Assembly (NCBI RefSeq): GCF_900105755.1
Contig: NZ_FNTQ01000001.1
Span: 496,001-560,000, forward strand
Source: Streptomyces sp. Ag109_O5-10
GTDB taxonomy: Bacteria > Actinomycetota > Actinomycetes > Streptomycetales > Streptomycetaceae
Length of the DNA stretch: 64,000 nucleotides
Direction of reading: 5' to 3'
Below the pieces are notes generated by a model. The model saw nothing but the letters and a program-made list of their open reading frames with translations. It had not been told where the DNA came from and made no database searches. A program made the translations under genes and the position numbers. This document shows, piece after piece, positions 1 to 9,007 of the stretch. Positions within the stretch are counted from its first letter, which is position 1. Every line of letters starts with the position of its first letter.

Positions 1-2144
1 TCTACACGGAGGAGCTGGTGGCCGCCGCCGACACGGACGGGATGCCCACCGGGCTCGCCGACCTGCTACTCATCCGGGTCGAACAGCTGTCGGAGACGGC
101 CCAGCAGGTGCTGCGGACGGCCGCGGTGGCCGGGCGCCGGGTGGGGCACGATCTGCTGCGGGACGTGGTCGGGCTGCCGGAGGAGGAGCTGGAGTCGGCG
201 TTGCGGGAGGCCGTGGGGCGGCAGTTGTTCGTCGCCGGGGACGGGGACACGTACGCCTTCCGGCACGCCCTCGCGCGCGAGGCCGTGTACGGCGACCTGC
301 TGCCCGGGCAGCGGGCGCGGCTGCACGGCACGTACGCGAGGCTGCTCGCCGCGCGCGGGGGCGGGGCGGAGACGGCGGCCGAGCGGGCGCACCACTACCG
401 GGAGAGCCACGATCTGCCCGGGGCACTGGCCGCGTCGCTGGAGGCCGCGGACCACGCCCGGCGGGTGGGTGCCCCGGCGGAGGAGCTGCGGCAGCTGGAG
501 ACGGCCCTGGACCTGTGGCCGGCCGTGCCCTGCCAGGCACGGCCCTCGGGTGAGGGGCTGGACCCGGTGTCCTTGACGCTGCGGGCGTCGGCGGCGGCAG
601 CGCACTCCGGCGACGCGCACCGGGCGGTGTCCCTGACCCGGGCCGCGCTGGCCGGCACCGGGCAGGACGCGGATCCGGAACTCGCGGCCCGCGTGCGGTA
701 CACCCTCGCGGAGAACCTCATGACCGTCGACAACCTCGCCGCCGCGTTCGCCTACAGCAGCGAGGCGCTCGCGATGATCCCCGCCGAACCGCCGTCCCGG
801 ACCTGGGTGTGGGCCGCGGCCACCCATGTCATGGCGGCCCGCCAGATCGGCGACGACGACACGGCGTTGCGGGTCGCGCGGCAGGCCCTGGAGGTCGCCG
901 AGCGGATCGGCGCCACCGCCGCCCGGGCCGATCTGCTGATCTCCCTGGCCCGGCTGGAGGGCGGTGGCCGGCGCACCGCGGAGGGGCGGGAGCGGCTCCG
1001 GGAGGCGCGGGAGCTCGCCAGGTCGGCCGGGGACACGCCGGTGGAGATGCGGGCGCTGTTCAGCCTGGCCATCGGCTGCTTCGAGTCGGGCGAGCTGCGG
1101 GAGTGCCTGCCGTGGATCACCGAGGGGCTCGACCGGGCCCGGCGTGCGGGGCTGTTGTCCTCGCCGTACGCCCTGGAGATGCGGTATCTGCGGCTGCTGG
1201 TGCTCTACACGCTGGGGCAGTGGGACGAGTGTGTGCGGGTGGCCCGCGCTGATCCGGCGCCCGGTTTCGCCGAGGGGCCCGTGCTGTACATCGCGCTGGC
1301 CCGGGGCGAGCCGGACGTCGTGGAGCGGGCGCGGGCGCTGCTCGGCGAGCCGTTCGACTGGATGGGCACGTTCATCGGGGGCATCGTGCTGACCGACGCG
1401 GCCGCGTTGCGGGGTGATGCGGAGGAGGCCGTGGCCAGGGCGCGGGATGCGGTCGCGGTGCTCTCCGACGAGATGGGGCGGGCGCCGCACGTGACGGTCC
1501 GGCTCGCCACGCTCGCGCTGGCCGCGGTCGCGGACCGGGCGGCGGCCGAACGGCGCGGCGGTGGGAGCGCCGGCCGCTGGACCGGGGTCGCCGGTGAACT
1601 GCTGGAGCTGGCGCGGGCGACGGCCGCGGGGCAGGGTCCGGAGGGGCAGGCCTGGCTGGCGCGTGCCGAGGCCGAGTGGACCCGGGCCGGGTCCGGGCCG
1701 GACATCGCGGCCTGGGAGAAGGCGGCGGCCGCGTTCACGGACGGCGACGTGTACGAGACGGCCCGGGTACGGCTGCGGTACGCCGAGGCGCTGGCGGCCG
1801 ACGGCCGGCGCACGGAGGCCGGGGAGCAGGCACGGTCGGTCCGGGAGACGGCGGCGGCCCTGCGCGCCGCGCCGCTGCTGCAGCGTGCGGAGGCGCTGCT
1901 GCGCCGGTCGGCGGCGGAGGGCTCGGCCTCGCCGCTGACCGCTCGCGAGCAGGACGTGCTGCGGCTGCTGGCACTGGGCCGCAGCAACCGGCAGATCGGC
2001 GAGGAGCTGTTCATCACCGGCAAGACGGCCAGCGTGCACGTCTCCAACATCCTCGCCAAGCTGGGCGCGGCGAGCCGTACGGAGGCGGTGGCGATCGCCT
2101 ACCGGGAACGCCTGATCACCCCCGAGCCGACGGCCCGGGGGTGA
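1..2144 (+). CDS. LAL-type LuxR family transcriptional regulator, 5'-truncated
   Basis: The reading frame is already open at base 3, so the start and any N-terminal ATPase domain lie outside the window. About 714 codons are visible. The visible N-terminal part resembles the region that follows the AAA/NB-ARC ATPase in large LuxR (LAL) regulators, then comes a long Ala/Leu/Arg-rich helical stretch typical of TPR-like sensor regions. The last 65 residues are a GerE/LuxR helix-turn-helix with the motifs LTAREQDVLRLLALG and NRQIGEELFITGKTASVHV. It probably binds DNA and activates transcription in response to a ligand or nucleotide, target unknown. It converges on the SGNH hydrolase gene with only 21 bp between stops, so it may or may not regulate the glycan locus. 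Family assignment is firm; function is inference. Confidence 0.85.
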   Translation, partial: YTEELVAAADTDGMPTGLADLLLIRVEQLSETAQQVLRTAAVAGRRVGHDLLRDVVGLPEEELESALREAVGRQLFVAGDGDTYAFRHALAREAVYGDLLPGQRARLHGTYARLLAARGGGAETAAERAHHYRESHDLPGALAASLEAADHARRVGAPAEELRQLETALDLWPAVPCQARPSGEGLDPVSLTLRASAAAAHSGDAHRAVSLTRAALAGTGQDADPELAARVRYTLAENLMTVDNLAAAFAYSSEALAMIPAEPPSRTWVWAAATHVMAARQIGDDDTALRVARQALEVAERIGATAARADLLISLARLEGGGRRTAEGRERLREARELARSAGDTPVEMRALFSLAIGCFESGELRECLPWITEGLDRARRAGLLSSPYALEMRYLRLLVLYTLGQWDECVRVARADPAPGFAEGPVLYIALARGEPDVVERARALLGEPFDWMGTFIGGIVLTDAAALRGDAEEAVARARDAVAVLSDEMGRAPHVTVRLATLALAAVADRAAAERRGGGSAGRWTGVAGELLELARATAAGQGPEGQAWLARAEAEWTRAGSGPDIAAWEKAAAAFTDGDVYETARVRLRYAEALAADGRRTEAGEQARSVRETAAALRAAPLLQRAEALLRRSAAEGSASPLTAREQDVLRLLALGRSNRQIGEELFITGKTASVHVSNILAKLGAASRTEAVAIAYRERLITPEPTARG

Positions 2145-2165
2145 CCGGACGGGGGGCCGCCGGTT

Positions 2166-3422
2166 TCAGTGGTCGCAGTCGAGGCTCGCCAGGTCGACGG
2201 AGTCGGCCATGGCCTGCATGCCCTTGTCGTCGGGGTGGAGGTGGTCCCCGCTGTCCAGGAACGGCAGCAGCCGCGCCTGGTCGTAGGGGCTGCGCAGGAT
2301 CCGGTCGAAGTCGGCGACGGCGTCGAACGCGCCGCTGGTGCGGATGTACTGGTTGACCTGCCGGCGTACCGCCTCGCCCGCCTGGTCCCACTCCGGCCAG
2401 CCCTCGAACGGGCCGACGGTCGAGGCGACCACGCACTTCCCGGCCGCGTGCGCCCGCCGGACGATCTCCCGGTAGCCGGCGATGAGGCCGGCCGCGGTGA
2501 CCCCGGTGTGGGCCTTGATGTCGTTGACCCCTTCGAAGAGGAAGACGGTCCGCAGGCCCGGCTGGCTGAGGACGTCGCGGTCCAGCCGGTTCAGGGCGGC
2601 CTGGCCGGCGCCGTCGGCGAGCACCATGTTGCCGGAGATCCCCTCGTCGGCCACGCCCTTGATCTCGGTGCCGGCCTTCTGGAGGCGGCGGGCGAGGTAG
2701 TCGGGCCAGCGCCGGTTCTGGTCGCCGGTGGACGCCCAGCCGTCGGTGATGGAGTCGCCGAGCGCCGCCACCGCCCCGGTGTCCCGGTTCCTCGGCCGGA
2801 CCGCGACCGAGTCCAGGTACCACCAGGAGTCGGTGGTGTCGGTCCAGTCGGCGGCGCTCTCCTCGGTGGTGTGGTCGCCCTGGGTGACGTAGGAGGTCTG
2901 CATGGCCATGCCGTGGCCGGTGGCGGGGCCGGCCGCGTCGGGGCTGTGCAGGCTGACGACCAGGTTGCTCGCGGCGGGCAGGGTGCCGGGCAGCGGGTCG
3001 CTCCACGCGGTGGCGCCGGCCGGCACGGTGACCGTGCGGGCGCCGTGGAAGGTCAGCCGCCTGTTGCTGCCCGGCTCGAGGGCGGCGCCCGCGCGCTGGA
3101 TCCCGGCGTAGACGCTGTCCAGGGTCAGGGGCCGGTCGCCGAAGGCGTTGGAGACGCGGACCCGCAGGCCGGTGCCGGCGGCGCTGGTGTGCACGACCAG
3201 CCGGTAGCCGCGGTCGGGGGTGCCCTGTCCCATCCCGTCGGCGCTCGCCCCCCAGGTGACGATGTCCGGCCGGACGGAGGCCGCCTGGACGGCGGCCCCC
3301 TGGGCGGGCACGGTCGGGCCGGGGCCGGTGGCGGTGGCTCCGGCGGACCCGGTCTGGCAGACGGCCCCGACCATCAGTAAGGCGGCCAGGCGGCCGCCGG
3401 CCCGTGCGAGCCCGCCGGTCAC
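2166..3422 (-). CDS. Secreted SGNH/GDSL-family hydrolase (lipase/acylhydrolase fold) with a TTA codon
   Basis: A GTG start at 3422 overlaps the stop of the upstream GH95 gene in a GTGA arrangement, giving 418 residues and likely translational coupling. The N-terminus is a signal peptide (LAALLMVGAV core). Residues about 50-205 form a beta-rich accessory domain. The SGNH hydrolase domain follows, with block I GDSITDG near residue 220, block III GVNDIK near 299 and block V DHLHPDD near 390 carrying the catalytic Asp and His. It should hydrolyse an ester outside the cell, perhaps acetyl groups on the glycan attacked by its neighbours, but lipids cannot be excluded. Codon 15 is TTA, the only in-frame TTA I found in the window, which implies dependence on the bldA tRNA and late or developmental expression. 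Confidence 0.88.
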   Translation of the reverse strand: MTGGLARAGGRLAALLMVGAVCQTGSAGATATGPGPTVPAQGAAVQAASVRPDIVTWGASADGMGQGTPDRGYRLVVHTSAAGTGLRVRVSNAFGDRPLTLDSVYAGIQRAGAALEPGSNRRLTFHGARTVTVPAGATAWSDPLPGTLPAASNLVVSLHSPDAAGPATGHGMAMQTSYVTQGDHTTEESAADWTDTTDSWWYLDSVAVRPRNRDTGAVAALGDSITDGWASTGDQNRRWPDYLARRLQKAGTEIKGVADEGISGNMVLADGAGQAALNRLDRDVLSQPGLRTVFLFEGVNDIKAHTGVTAAGLIAGYREIVRRAHAAGKCVVASTVGPFEGWPEWDQAGEAVRRQVNQYIRTSGAFDAVADFDRILRSPYDQARLLPFLDSGDHLHPDDKGMQAMADSVDLASLDCDH

Positions 3423-5764
3423 CGCACCAGGTCCCTCAGCGTGACGGACTGGCCGGGCTTCAGCGTCACCGTCCGGGACGTCCCGCCGTAGGCGACCGTC
3501 GTGGTGCGGCCGCCCACGCTGCGGATCCGGGCCCGGGTCGGCTTGCCGTCCCGCCAGTCCAGGTCCACCACGAAGCCGCCGCGGGCGCCCGCCCCGGTGA
3601 TCGAACCGGCGGCCGCCCAGGCGTCGGGCAGCGCGGGCAGCAGTTCCAGGTGACCCGGCCGCGAGTACAGCAGCATCTCCGCGATGGCGGCCGGCGTGCC
3701 GAAGTTGGCCTCGATCTGGAAGATGCCCCGTCCTTCCTCGACCTGGTAGATGTCGAAGAGGTTCGGCGACGTGCCGTTGCTGCCGTTGCCGGAAGGCCGC
3801 AGGTTGCGGACGACGAGCTGGTAGGCCTTGTCGGCGTCCTTCAGCCGGGACCAGCACAGCGAGCGCCAGGCGTTGGCCCAGCCGAAGCTGTCCATGCCGC
3901 GTGCGGTGAGCAGTGCGGTGGCGCCCTTGACGATGTCGGCGGGGGTCGAGCCGTCGGGGCGGATCCGGTCGCCGGGGAAGAGGTTGATCAGCGGCGAGAG
4001 GTGGCGGTGGGTGGTCTCGCCGAGGTTGTCCGGGGACATCCACTCCTCCAGCCAGCCGGTCTTGGGGCTCACCACCGGCAGGTAGAGGCGGTCGCGGAGT
4101 GCGCCGATGGTGCCCGCGTATCCAGCATCCCTCTTCAGCTCGGCGGCCGCAGTCCGGAAGTTCCCGAACAGCATCCACACCTGTTCCTGAGCGTAGGTGA
4201 TGCCCTTGGCGTCCAGCGGCCCCTGCTCCGGTGACCAGTCGCTGTCGGCGATCAGCACCTCCTTCCCGTCGTCCAGGGTAGTGGTGAGCAGCCGCGCCTC
4301 CCAGAACTCGCAGGCGCCCTTGAGGAGGGGGTAGATCTTCTCCAGGTGGGCGCGGGACTGCGTGAACTCGTAGTGCTCCCAGAGGCTCTGGCACAGCCAG
4401 GCGTTGCCCGCCGGGTGCCACCACCAGCCGCCTCCGCCGTAGGGGTTGGTGGAGATGGCGACGGTCCAGCCGGCGACCTTGCCGCTGGAGTTGCGGTAGC
4501 GGTTGCGGGAGTCCTGGAAGAGGCGCCGGGTGAGGTCGGTCCAGGACGGGAGCTGGTCGACGCAGTAGTCGGTGTAGGCGTCGAAGCACTGGGACAGGCC
4601 CAGCCGGTCGGACATCCAGTAGTTCATCTGGATGTTGATGTCGGTGTGGTAGTCGCCCATCCAGTCCGGGTCGTTGCCGTCCAGCCAGATGCCCTGCAGG
4701 CCCATCGGCAGGCTGTCGCGCGATCCGGCGATCATCAGGTACCGGCCGAACTGGGCGTAGGCGGCCTCCAGTTCCGGGTCGGGGTCGCCGGTGTCGGCGC
4801 GCGCCTGGATGCGCGCCCAGGTGTCGAGCTCCCGCTGCCCGGCCGTCGAGGTGCCGAGCGAGAGGTCGAACTGCCCGAACAGCGCCCGGTGGTCGGCGGC
4901 GTGGGTGCGCAGCAGCGAGTCCGCCGAGTGCCGGGCGGCCGCCGCGACCTTGGTGCGGGCCAGCGCCACCGGGTTCACGGAGGGGTCGCGGTAGTGGGCG
5001 GTGGCGTCCGGTGCGTAGTCGGTGCCGCCGCTGAGGACGACGGTCAGTTCGCGGCAGTCGGTGAAGGTGATGTGCGACCCGTTCACCCGCACGCTGCCGC
5101 CGCTGCCGTACGCCTTGACGGCGGCCCCGTACCTCAGTCCGTTGGCGAAGGACCCGGCGAAGGACTCGGCCGTGCCGCCGGTCTCCCCGTGGGTGCCTTC
5201 CAGCGTGATGGTGCCGGTGTAGCGCCCGCCGCCGTCCTGGCCGAAGTGCAGCACGATCACGTCGTCCGGGCGGCTGGCGAAGATCTGCCGCCGGTACGTC
5301 ACTCCGGAGCGGACGTAGGAGGCCGACACCACGCCGTTGTCGAGGTCGAGGGTGCGGCGGTAGCCGGAGACGGCGCCCAGGTCGTGGTCGGGTATCTCGA
5401 CGGTGAGCCGGGCGAGGAGGGTGAGGGAGCCGAAGTCGGCGCGGCCGTAGGGGAACTGGCCGTCGGAGTCGAGGGTGTCGTTCAGCCCGCCGGTCCACAG
5501 CGTGGCGTCGGTGACCAGCAGGAGCTCACGGCCGGAGTCGTTGCCGGCGAGAGCACCTAGCCGGCCGTTTCCGACGGGCAGGCCCTGCGTGATCATCGAA
5601 CTGTCGTCGGCGGGCGCCTGCCACCAGAGCTGGTGACGAGGAGAGGCGAGCGGCGCGGTGGACCGCTCCGGGGCGGCGGAGGCGGTGAAGGCGGGGAGCC
5701 CGGCGAGGGCTCCGGTGGCGGCGGCGAGGGCGAGGAAGCTGCGGCGGCTGGGGTGGTTGTCCAT
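3419..5764 (-). CDS. GH95 family glycosidase, Tat-exported (alpha-L-fucosidase/alpha-L-galactosidase type)
   Basis: 781 residues, the usual length for GH95. The N-terminus has a Tat signal (RRSFLALAAATGALAGLPAF). The family signature INIQMNYW is at about residues 374-381, containing the catalytic-site Asn pair, and an LEEW motif near 571 matches the LQEW motif that holds the general-acid Glu. The third conserved block, normally FQIDGNFG with a catalytic-site Asp, reads FQIEANFG near 684, so Asp is replaced by Glu and Gly by Ala. This may change specificity or mark a GH95 subgroup. The product should work outside the cell, releasing terminal L-fucose or L-galactose. It lies after GH27 and ROK genes on the same strand and is coupled to the SGNH hydrolase. 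Confidence 0.9.
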   Translation of the reverse strand: MDNHPSRRSFLALAAATGALAGLPAFTASAAPERSTAPLASPRHQLWWQAPADDSSMITQGLPVGNGRLGALAGNDSGRELLLVTDATLWTGGLNDTLDSDGQFPYGRADFGSLTLLARLTVEIPDHDLGAVSGYRRTLDLDNGVVSASYVRSGVTYRRQIFASRPDDVIVLHFGQDGGGRYTGTITLEGTHGETGGTAESFAGSFANGLRYGAAVKAYGSGGSVRVNGSHITFTDCRELTVVLSGGTDYAPDATAHYRDPSVNPVALARTKVAAAARHSADSLLRTHAADHRALFGQFDLSLGTSTAGQRELDTWARIQARADTGDPDPELEAAYAQFGRYLMIAGSRDSLPMGLQGIWLDGNDPDWMGDYHTDINIQMNYWMSDRLGLSQCFDAYTDYCVDQLPSWTDLTRRLFQDSRNRYRNSSGKVAGWTVAISTNPYGGGGWWWHPAGNAWLCQSLWEHYEFTQSRAHLEKIYPLLKGACEFWEARLLTTTLDDGKEVLIADSDWSPEQGPLDAKGITYAQEQVWMLFGNFRTAAAELKRDAGYAGTIGALRDRLYLPVVSPKTGWLEEWMSPDNLGETTHRHLSPLINLFPGDRIRPDGSTPADIVKGATALLTARGMDSFGWANAWRSLCWSRLKDADKAYQLVVRNLRPSGNGSNGTSPNLFDIYQVEEGRGIFQIEANFGTPAAIAEMLLYSRPGHLELLPALPDAWAAAGSITGAGARGGFVVDLDWRDGKPTRARIRSVGGRTTTVAYGGTSRTVTLKPGQSVTLRDLVR

Positions 5765-5791
5765 GGGGTTCCAATCCGACGTCCGAAGAGA

Positions 5792-5846
5792 AGCGCCCCG
5801 TCAGGGGCGCGGGGAACCGCGCGGCCGGCCCCCACCGGCCCGCAGT
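5792..5846. repeat. Copy 1 of dispersed palindromic intergenic repeat
   Basis: The element has a perfect stem GCGCCCC-gtca-GGGGCGC followed by a conserved GC-rich tail (GGGGAACCGCGCGG, then CGGCCCCCACCGGCCCGCAG). Closely related sequences occur near 36444, 38396 and 50533. This copy sits in the 109-bp gap between the GH27 and GH95 genes, so it may terminate, attenuate or stabilise the operon transcript. It resembles abundant non-coding repeats of Streptomyces chromosomes. Confidence 0.75.
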
Positions 5847-5873
5847 TCCCGACGGCGCACGTACCGAGGTGAC

Positions 5874-7670
5874 CTACCGAGGCGACTTGGGAACGTCGAT
5901 CCGGTCGATGTCCGGCGCGTACCCCGACCCGCTGTCGAAGCTGATGGTGTTCGCCCCGGCCTTCAGCGTCACCGGCACGCTCACGCTCGCCACCGTCCCC
6001 CAGTCGCCGGTGGACGGGAACTTGTGACTGGTGCCGCCCCCGGCGTTGGCCGAGACGGTGGCCGGCCGGGAGTCACCGCTGACGTAGGCGACCTTCACCA
6101 GATACGTACCGGCCTTGTCGACCACCACGTTGTTGAAGGTCAGCTTGCCGCCGAGATAGAGGTTGCCGACCTTCTTCGCGCCGGAGCACGCGTCGCACCC
6201 TGCGACGGACGCGTTGCCGCTCAGCGTGTTGCCGCTCGCCTCGGCCTCGTAGCCGGTGGAGGCGAGCGCGCTGCCCTTCGGCGTCACGGTGAACAGGCGC
6301 GAGCCGTGCGCGGGCAGCGCCTCGGTGATCTTGTTCTGGAAGCTGCCGAGGTCCTCGTGGTTCCACAGGTCCCGCACCGACGCCTTGCCGGTGAAGCCGA
6401 GCGCCGTCCAGTCGGCGGTGACCGCGGCGGGCGAGGCCGCGAGGTTGAAGAGGGCGACCGTGTACGTGCCGTCGGCGTTCTTCGCGGCCCAGACCTGCTG
6501 CGGGTCGGATGCGGTGACCGGGCGGGCCGGCGGGTTGTCGCTCTGGTCGACGCCGATGACCTCGCTGTTGGTCAGCAGGGAGAGGCCGTAGTCGTCGAGC
6601 TTGGTGATGTCGTCGCCGGTGAACAGGGGTGACTTGGCGATGGCCCACAGGGTGGCGTAGCTCTGCCGTTCGGCCTTGGTGAGGCCGTCCATCGCGCCGT
6701 TGCCGACGTCGAGGGAGTCGAGGTCGTTCCAGCCGCCGGGGCCCGCCTTGCCGGTCCAGGCGGGGGTGTCGTCCCAACGGTCGTCGACGGAGTTCTCCCA
6801 GCTGACCAGGGTGTTGCAGTAGCACTCGACGTCGGTGTCGATGCGCCAGCCGTTGGTGTACTTCTGCCAGTCGGCGGCGTGCCCGTAGTCCAGGGACCAG
6901 GAGGCCTCGAGGTGGATCGGGCGGCCGGTGGCGGCGATCGCCTGGTGCCAGGCGGCGACGTCGGCGACGTTGTCGTACTGGTCGCCGCTCTTGCCGGAGC
7001 CGGGGCCGACACCGTCGAGCTTGAGGAAGTCGTAGCCCCAGCCGGCGAGCAACTGGGCCTGGGAGTCTATGTACTTCTGCGCGCACGGCTTGTCGAAGTC
7101 GAGCTTGTACGAGCTGTCCCAGCCGTTGGTGGTGCGCAGGTCGGGATAGACGATGTCGGCGGTGGTGCAGCCCTCGGCGTTCCAGATCGGCGTCCTGCCC
7201 TCGCCGTACGCGCCCTTCTCCAGGCCGACCGGGAGGTAGATGCCGGCCTTGAGGCCCTTGGCGTGGATGTGGTCGGCGACGGCCTTCATGCCGCTGGGGA
7301 AGCGGGCGGGGTCGGCCTTCTGGCGGCCGTACTGGTCGTAGCCCTGCTTCCAGGTCCAGTCCATCCACCAGCCGGCGTCGATGTTGACGTAGTCGTAGCC
7401 GTACTTCTTGAGCTTGCTCGCCAGGGCGTCGGTCTGCTTGAGGACGTTGGCCTCGGTGAGGTAGCTGTAGTCGCCCTGGTCGTTGAGGCCGGGGTACTTG
7501 GACGACTGCATGCTCCAGCTGGACCAGCCCATGTAGGGCTTGGCGGCGATCGGGGCGGGGGTCTGGGCCTCGGCGGCGGGCACGGCGGCGGCGAAGGCCG
7601 CGGTGAGCGCCAGTACGAGGACGGCTCTCAGCCCGCGTGCGGGCAGGTGGGGGTACGTCGGTGACCTCAT
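5874..7670 (-). CDS. Secreted GH27 glycosidase with C-terminal CBM35-like module
   Basis: The ATG at 7670 gives 598 residues with a Sec signal (RAVLVLALTAAFAAAVPAAEA). The GH27 domain starts at KPYMGWSSW near residue 45. The nucleophile motif YDFLKLDGVG is near 217 and the acid/base motif WRIDTDVE near 278. A beta-sandwich module, about 473-598, begins YEAEASGNTLSGNA and ends DIDRIDV, typical of CBM35/CBM6-type sugar binding. Reaction: release of terminal alpha-D-galactose, or of beta-L-arabinopyranose as known for some Streptomyces GH27 enzymes; the sequence alone does not decide. It follows the ROK gene by 35 bp and probably shares its transcript. It is a paralogue of the GH27 gene at 18161-20221 but lacks the FnIII module. 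Confidence 0.9.
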   Translation of the reverse strand: MRSPTYPHLPARGLRAVLVLALTAAFAAAVPAAEAQTPAPIAAKPYMGWSSWSMQSSKYPGLNDQGDYSYLTEANVLKQTDALASKLKKYGYDYVNIDAGWWMDWTWKQGYDQYGRQKADPARFPSGMKAVADHIHAKGLKAGIYLPVGLEKGAYGEGRTPIWNAEGCTTADIVYPDLRTTNGWDSSYKLDFDKPCAQKYIDSQAQLLAGWGYDFLKLDGVGPGSGKSGDQYDNVADVAAWHQAIAATGRPIHLEASWSLDYGHAADWQKYTNGWRIDTDVECYCNTLVSWENSVDDRWDDTPAWTGKAGPGGWNDLDSLDVGNGAMDGLTKAERQSYATLWAIAKSPLFTGDDITKLDDYGLSLLTNSEVIGVDQSDNPPARPVTASDPQQVWAAKNADGTYTVALFNLAASPAAVTADWTALGFTGKASVRDLWNHEDLGSFQNKITEALPAHGSRLFTVTPKGSALASTGYEAEASGNTLSGNASVAGCDACSGAKKVGNLYLGGKLTFNNVVVDKAGTYLVKVAYVSGDSRPATVSANAGGGTSHKFPSTGDWGTVASVSVPVTLKAGANTISFDSGSGYAPDIDRIDVPKSPR

Positions 7671-7705
7671 GGACCCTGCTTCCTGGGTTCGGGATCGTGG
7701 GCGGC

Positions 7706-8884
7706 TCAGCCCTGGGGAGTGGGGGTGACGAAGGAGTGGATCGCGGTGGCCGCGGCCCCGCGCGCCCACTCCTCGAAGGGGAGCGGGCGGGTCTGGACGT
7801 CGCATCGCGCGGCGGAGCCGAAGGCGGCCGCGGTGAAGGCGTCACGGATGTGCCCGGCGAACAGGTCGTGGGCGGCCAGGCCCTCGCCGGAGATGATCAC
7901 GCGCTCGGGGCCGAACAGGTTCGCCACGGTCGCGATGCCCCGGCCGATGGCCTCGCCGGCCCTGGCGTACGCCTCCCGCGCCCCGGCCACGCCCGCGTGG
8001 GCGAGGGCGGCGGCCTCGGCCGGGCCGGCGACCTGGCGTCCCGTCACCTGCCGGACACGGGCGACGATCGCGGCGTCTCCCGCGATCGCCTCCACGCAGC
8101 CTCGGTTGCCGCAGTGACAGAGCGGTCCGGCCGGGTCGACGGCCACGTGCCCGATCTCGCCGGCCACGCCGTGGGCACCGGCCACCAGCCGGCCGTGGAC
8201 CACCAGGCCGCAGCCGATGCCCGCCCCGACGGTGACCACGGCGAAGTCCGAGAGCCCGACGCCGGCGCCGAACCACTGCTCGGCGACGGTGAGCGCCCGC
8301 ACGTCGTTCTCGACGACCACCGGCAACCCCGTGGTCAGGCCCGCGAGTTCGGCGAGGGGTACGCCGCGCCAGTCGAGGAACGGCGAGTAGCGGGCGACCC
8401 CTTCGGCCCGGTCCACGTCCCCCGAGACCGCGATCCCCAGGCCGAGGACCGGCGCGCCGAAGTCCTCGGCCTCGACGCGCAGTTCGTGGGTGAGTTCGGC
8501 GATCGAGGTGAGGACGGCCCGCACCGCGCGGTCGGTGACCGGCAGCCGCCGGGCCAGCCGGATCCGGCAGCACAGGTCGGTCAGGACGGCGATGACCGCG
8601 TCGCCTGTCACCTTGACGCCGATGAACAGGGCGCGCCCGCCGTCGACCCGTACCAGGTTCGCGGGCCGTCCGAGGGCGGGCCTGTCCCCGTCGCCGGCGT
8701 CCTCGGCCAGGTATCCGGCCGCGAGCAGCGGCCGGACCGCCTTGGTCACGGCGGCCGGGGACAGCCCGGATCGGCGGGCCGCCTCCAGCCGGGTGAGGGG
8801 GCCGTGGGACAGGACCGTGGTGAAGATCTGCGAGGCGGCCGGCGTGGACACCGGAAACGTTTCGCCACGGGTGGTCGAGCGCAT
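7706..8884 (-). CDS. ROK-family transcriptional repressor, copy 1
   Basis: 392 residues from the ATG at 8884, chosen because a TTGACA-17-TAGGTT promoter ends 7 bp before it. The N-terminal winged helix-turn-helix (LTRLEAARRSGLSPAAVTKA) is followed by a sugar-kinase-like ROK domain with GIAVSGDVD, VENDVRALTVAEQW, the GAGIGCGL loop, GVAGEIGH and the zinc motif CHCGNRGCVEA. It should bind a sugar or sugar phosphate and repress the glycan locus. It is the first gene of the ROK-GH27-GH95-SGNH set. It is strongly similar along its length to the ROK gene at 20588-21742, including the shared stretch ENDVRALTVAEQW, so the two probably recognise related effectors or operators. The kinase-like domain appears to serve ligand sensing, not catalysis. 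Confidence 0.9.
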   Translation of the reverse strand: MRSTTRGETFPVSTPAASQIFTTVLSHGPLTRLEAARRSGLSPAAVTKAVRPLLAAGYLAEDAGDGDRPALGRPANLVRVDGGRALFIGVKVTGDAVIAVLTDLCCRIRLARRLPVTDRAVRAVLTSIAELTHELRVEAEDFGAPVLGLGIAVSGDVDRAEGVARYSPFLDWRGVPLAELAGLTTGLPVVVENDVRALTVAEQWFGAGVGLSDFAVVTVGAGIGCGLVVHGRLVAGAHGVAGEIGHVAVDPAGPLCHCGNRGCVEAIAGDAAIVARVRQVTGRQVAGPAEAAALAHAGVAGAREAYARAGEAIGRGIATVANLFGPERVIISGEGLAAHDLFAGHIRDAFTAAAFGSAARCDVQTRPLPFEEWARGAAATAIHSFVTPTPQG

Positions 8885-8891
8885 GGCCGGG

Positions 8892-8920
8892 AACCTATGG
8901 CCCTTAATTTCCGCTGTCAA
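8892..8920 (-). promoter_or_regulatory. Promoter of ROK gene 1, probably leaderless
   Basis: On the minus strand a consensus -35 TTGACA (8920-8915) is followed after exactly 17 bp by TAGGTT (8897-8892), and the ATG comes 7 bp later, so transcription should start at or next to the start codon. The spacer contains GGAAATT, related to the TTTCC/GGAAA half-sites near the other ROK gene, which suggests autoregulation. Confidence 0.65.
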
Positions 8921-9007
8921 TAAAAGAAACAGGAATCACCTCAAGATTCTCTGTGTGGCTGTTGAGACCTTCGAATGAGGGGCGGGGCACGGCCGTTGCC
9001 CGCCGGA

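Noticed and set aside
66..2039. 657-codon open frame antisense to the LuxR regulator
   Set aside because: Composition is Arg/Pro/Gly-rich as expected for a shadow frame, while the other strand has a clear LuxR HTH.
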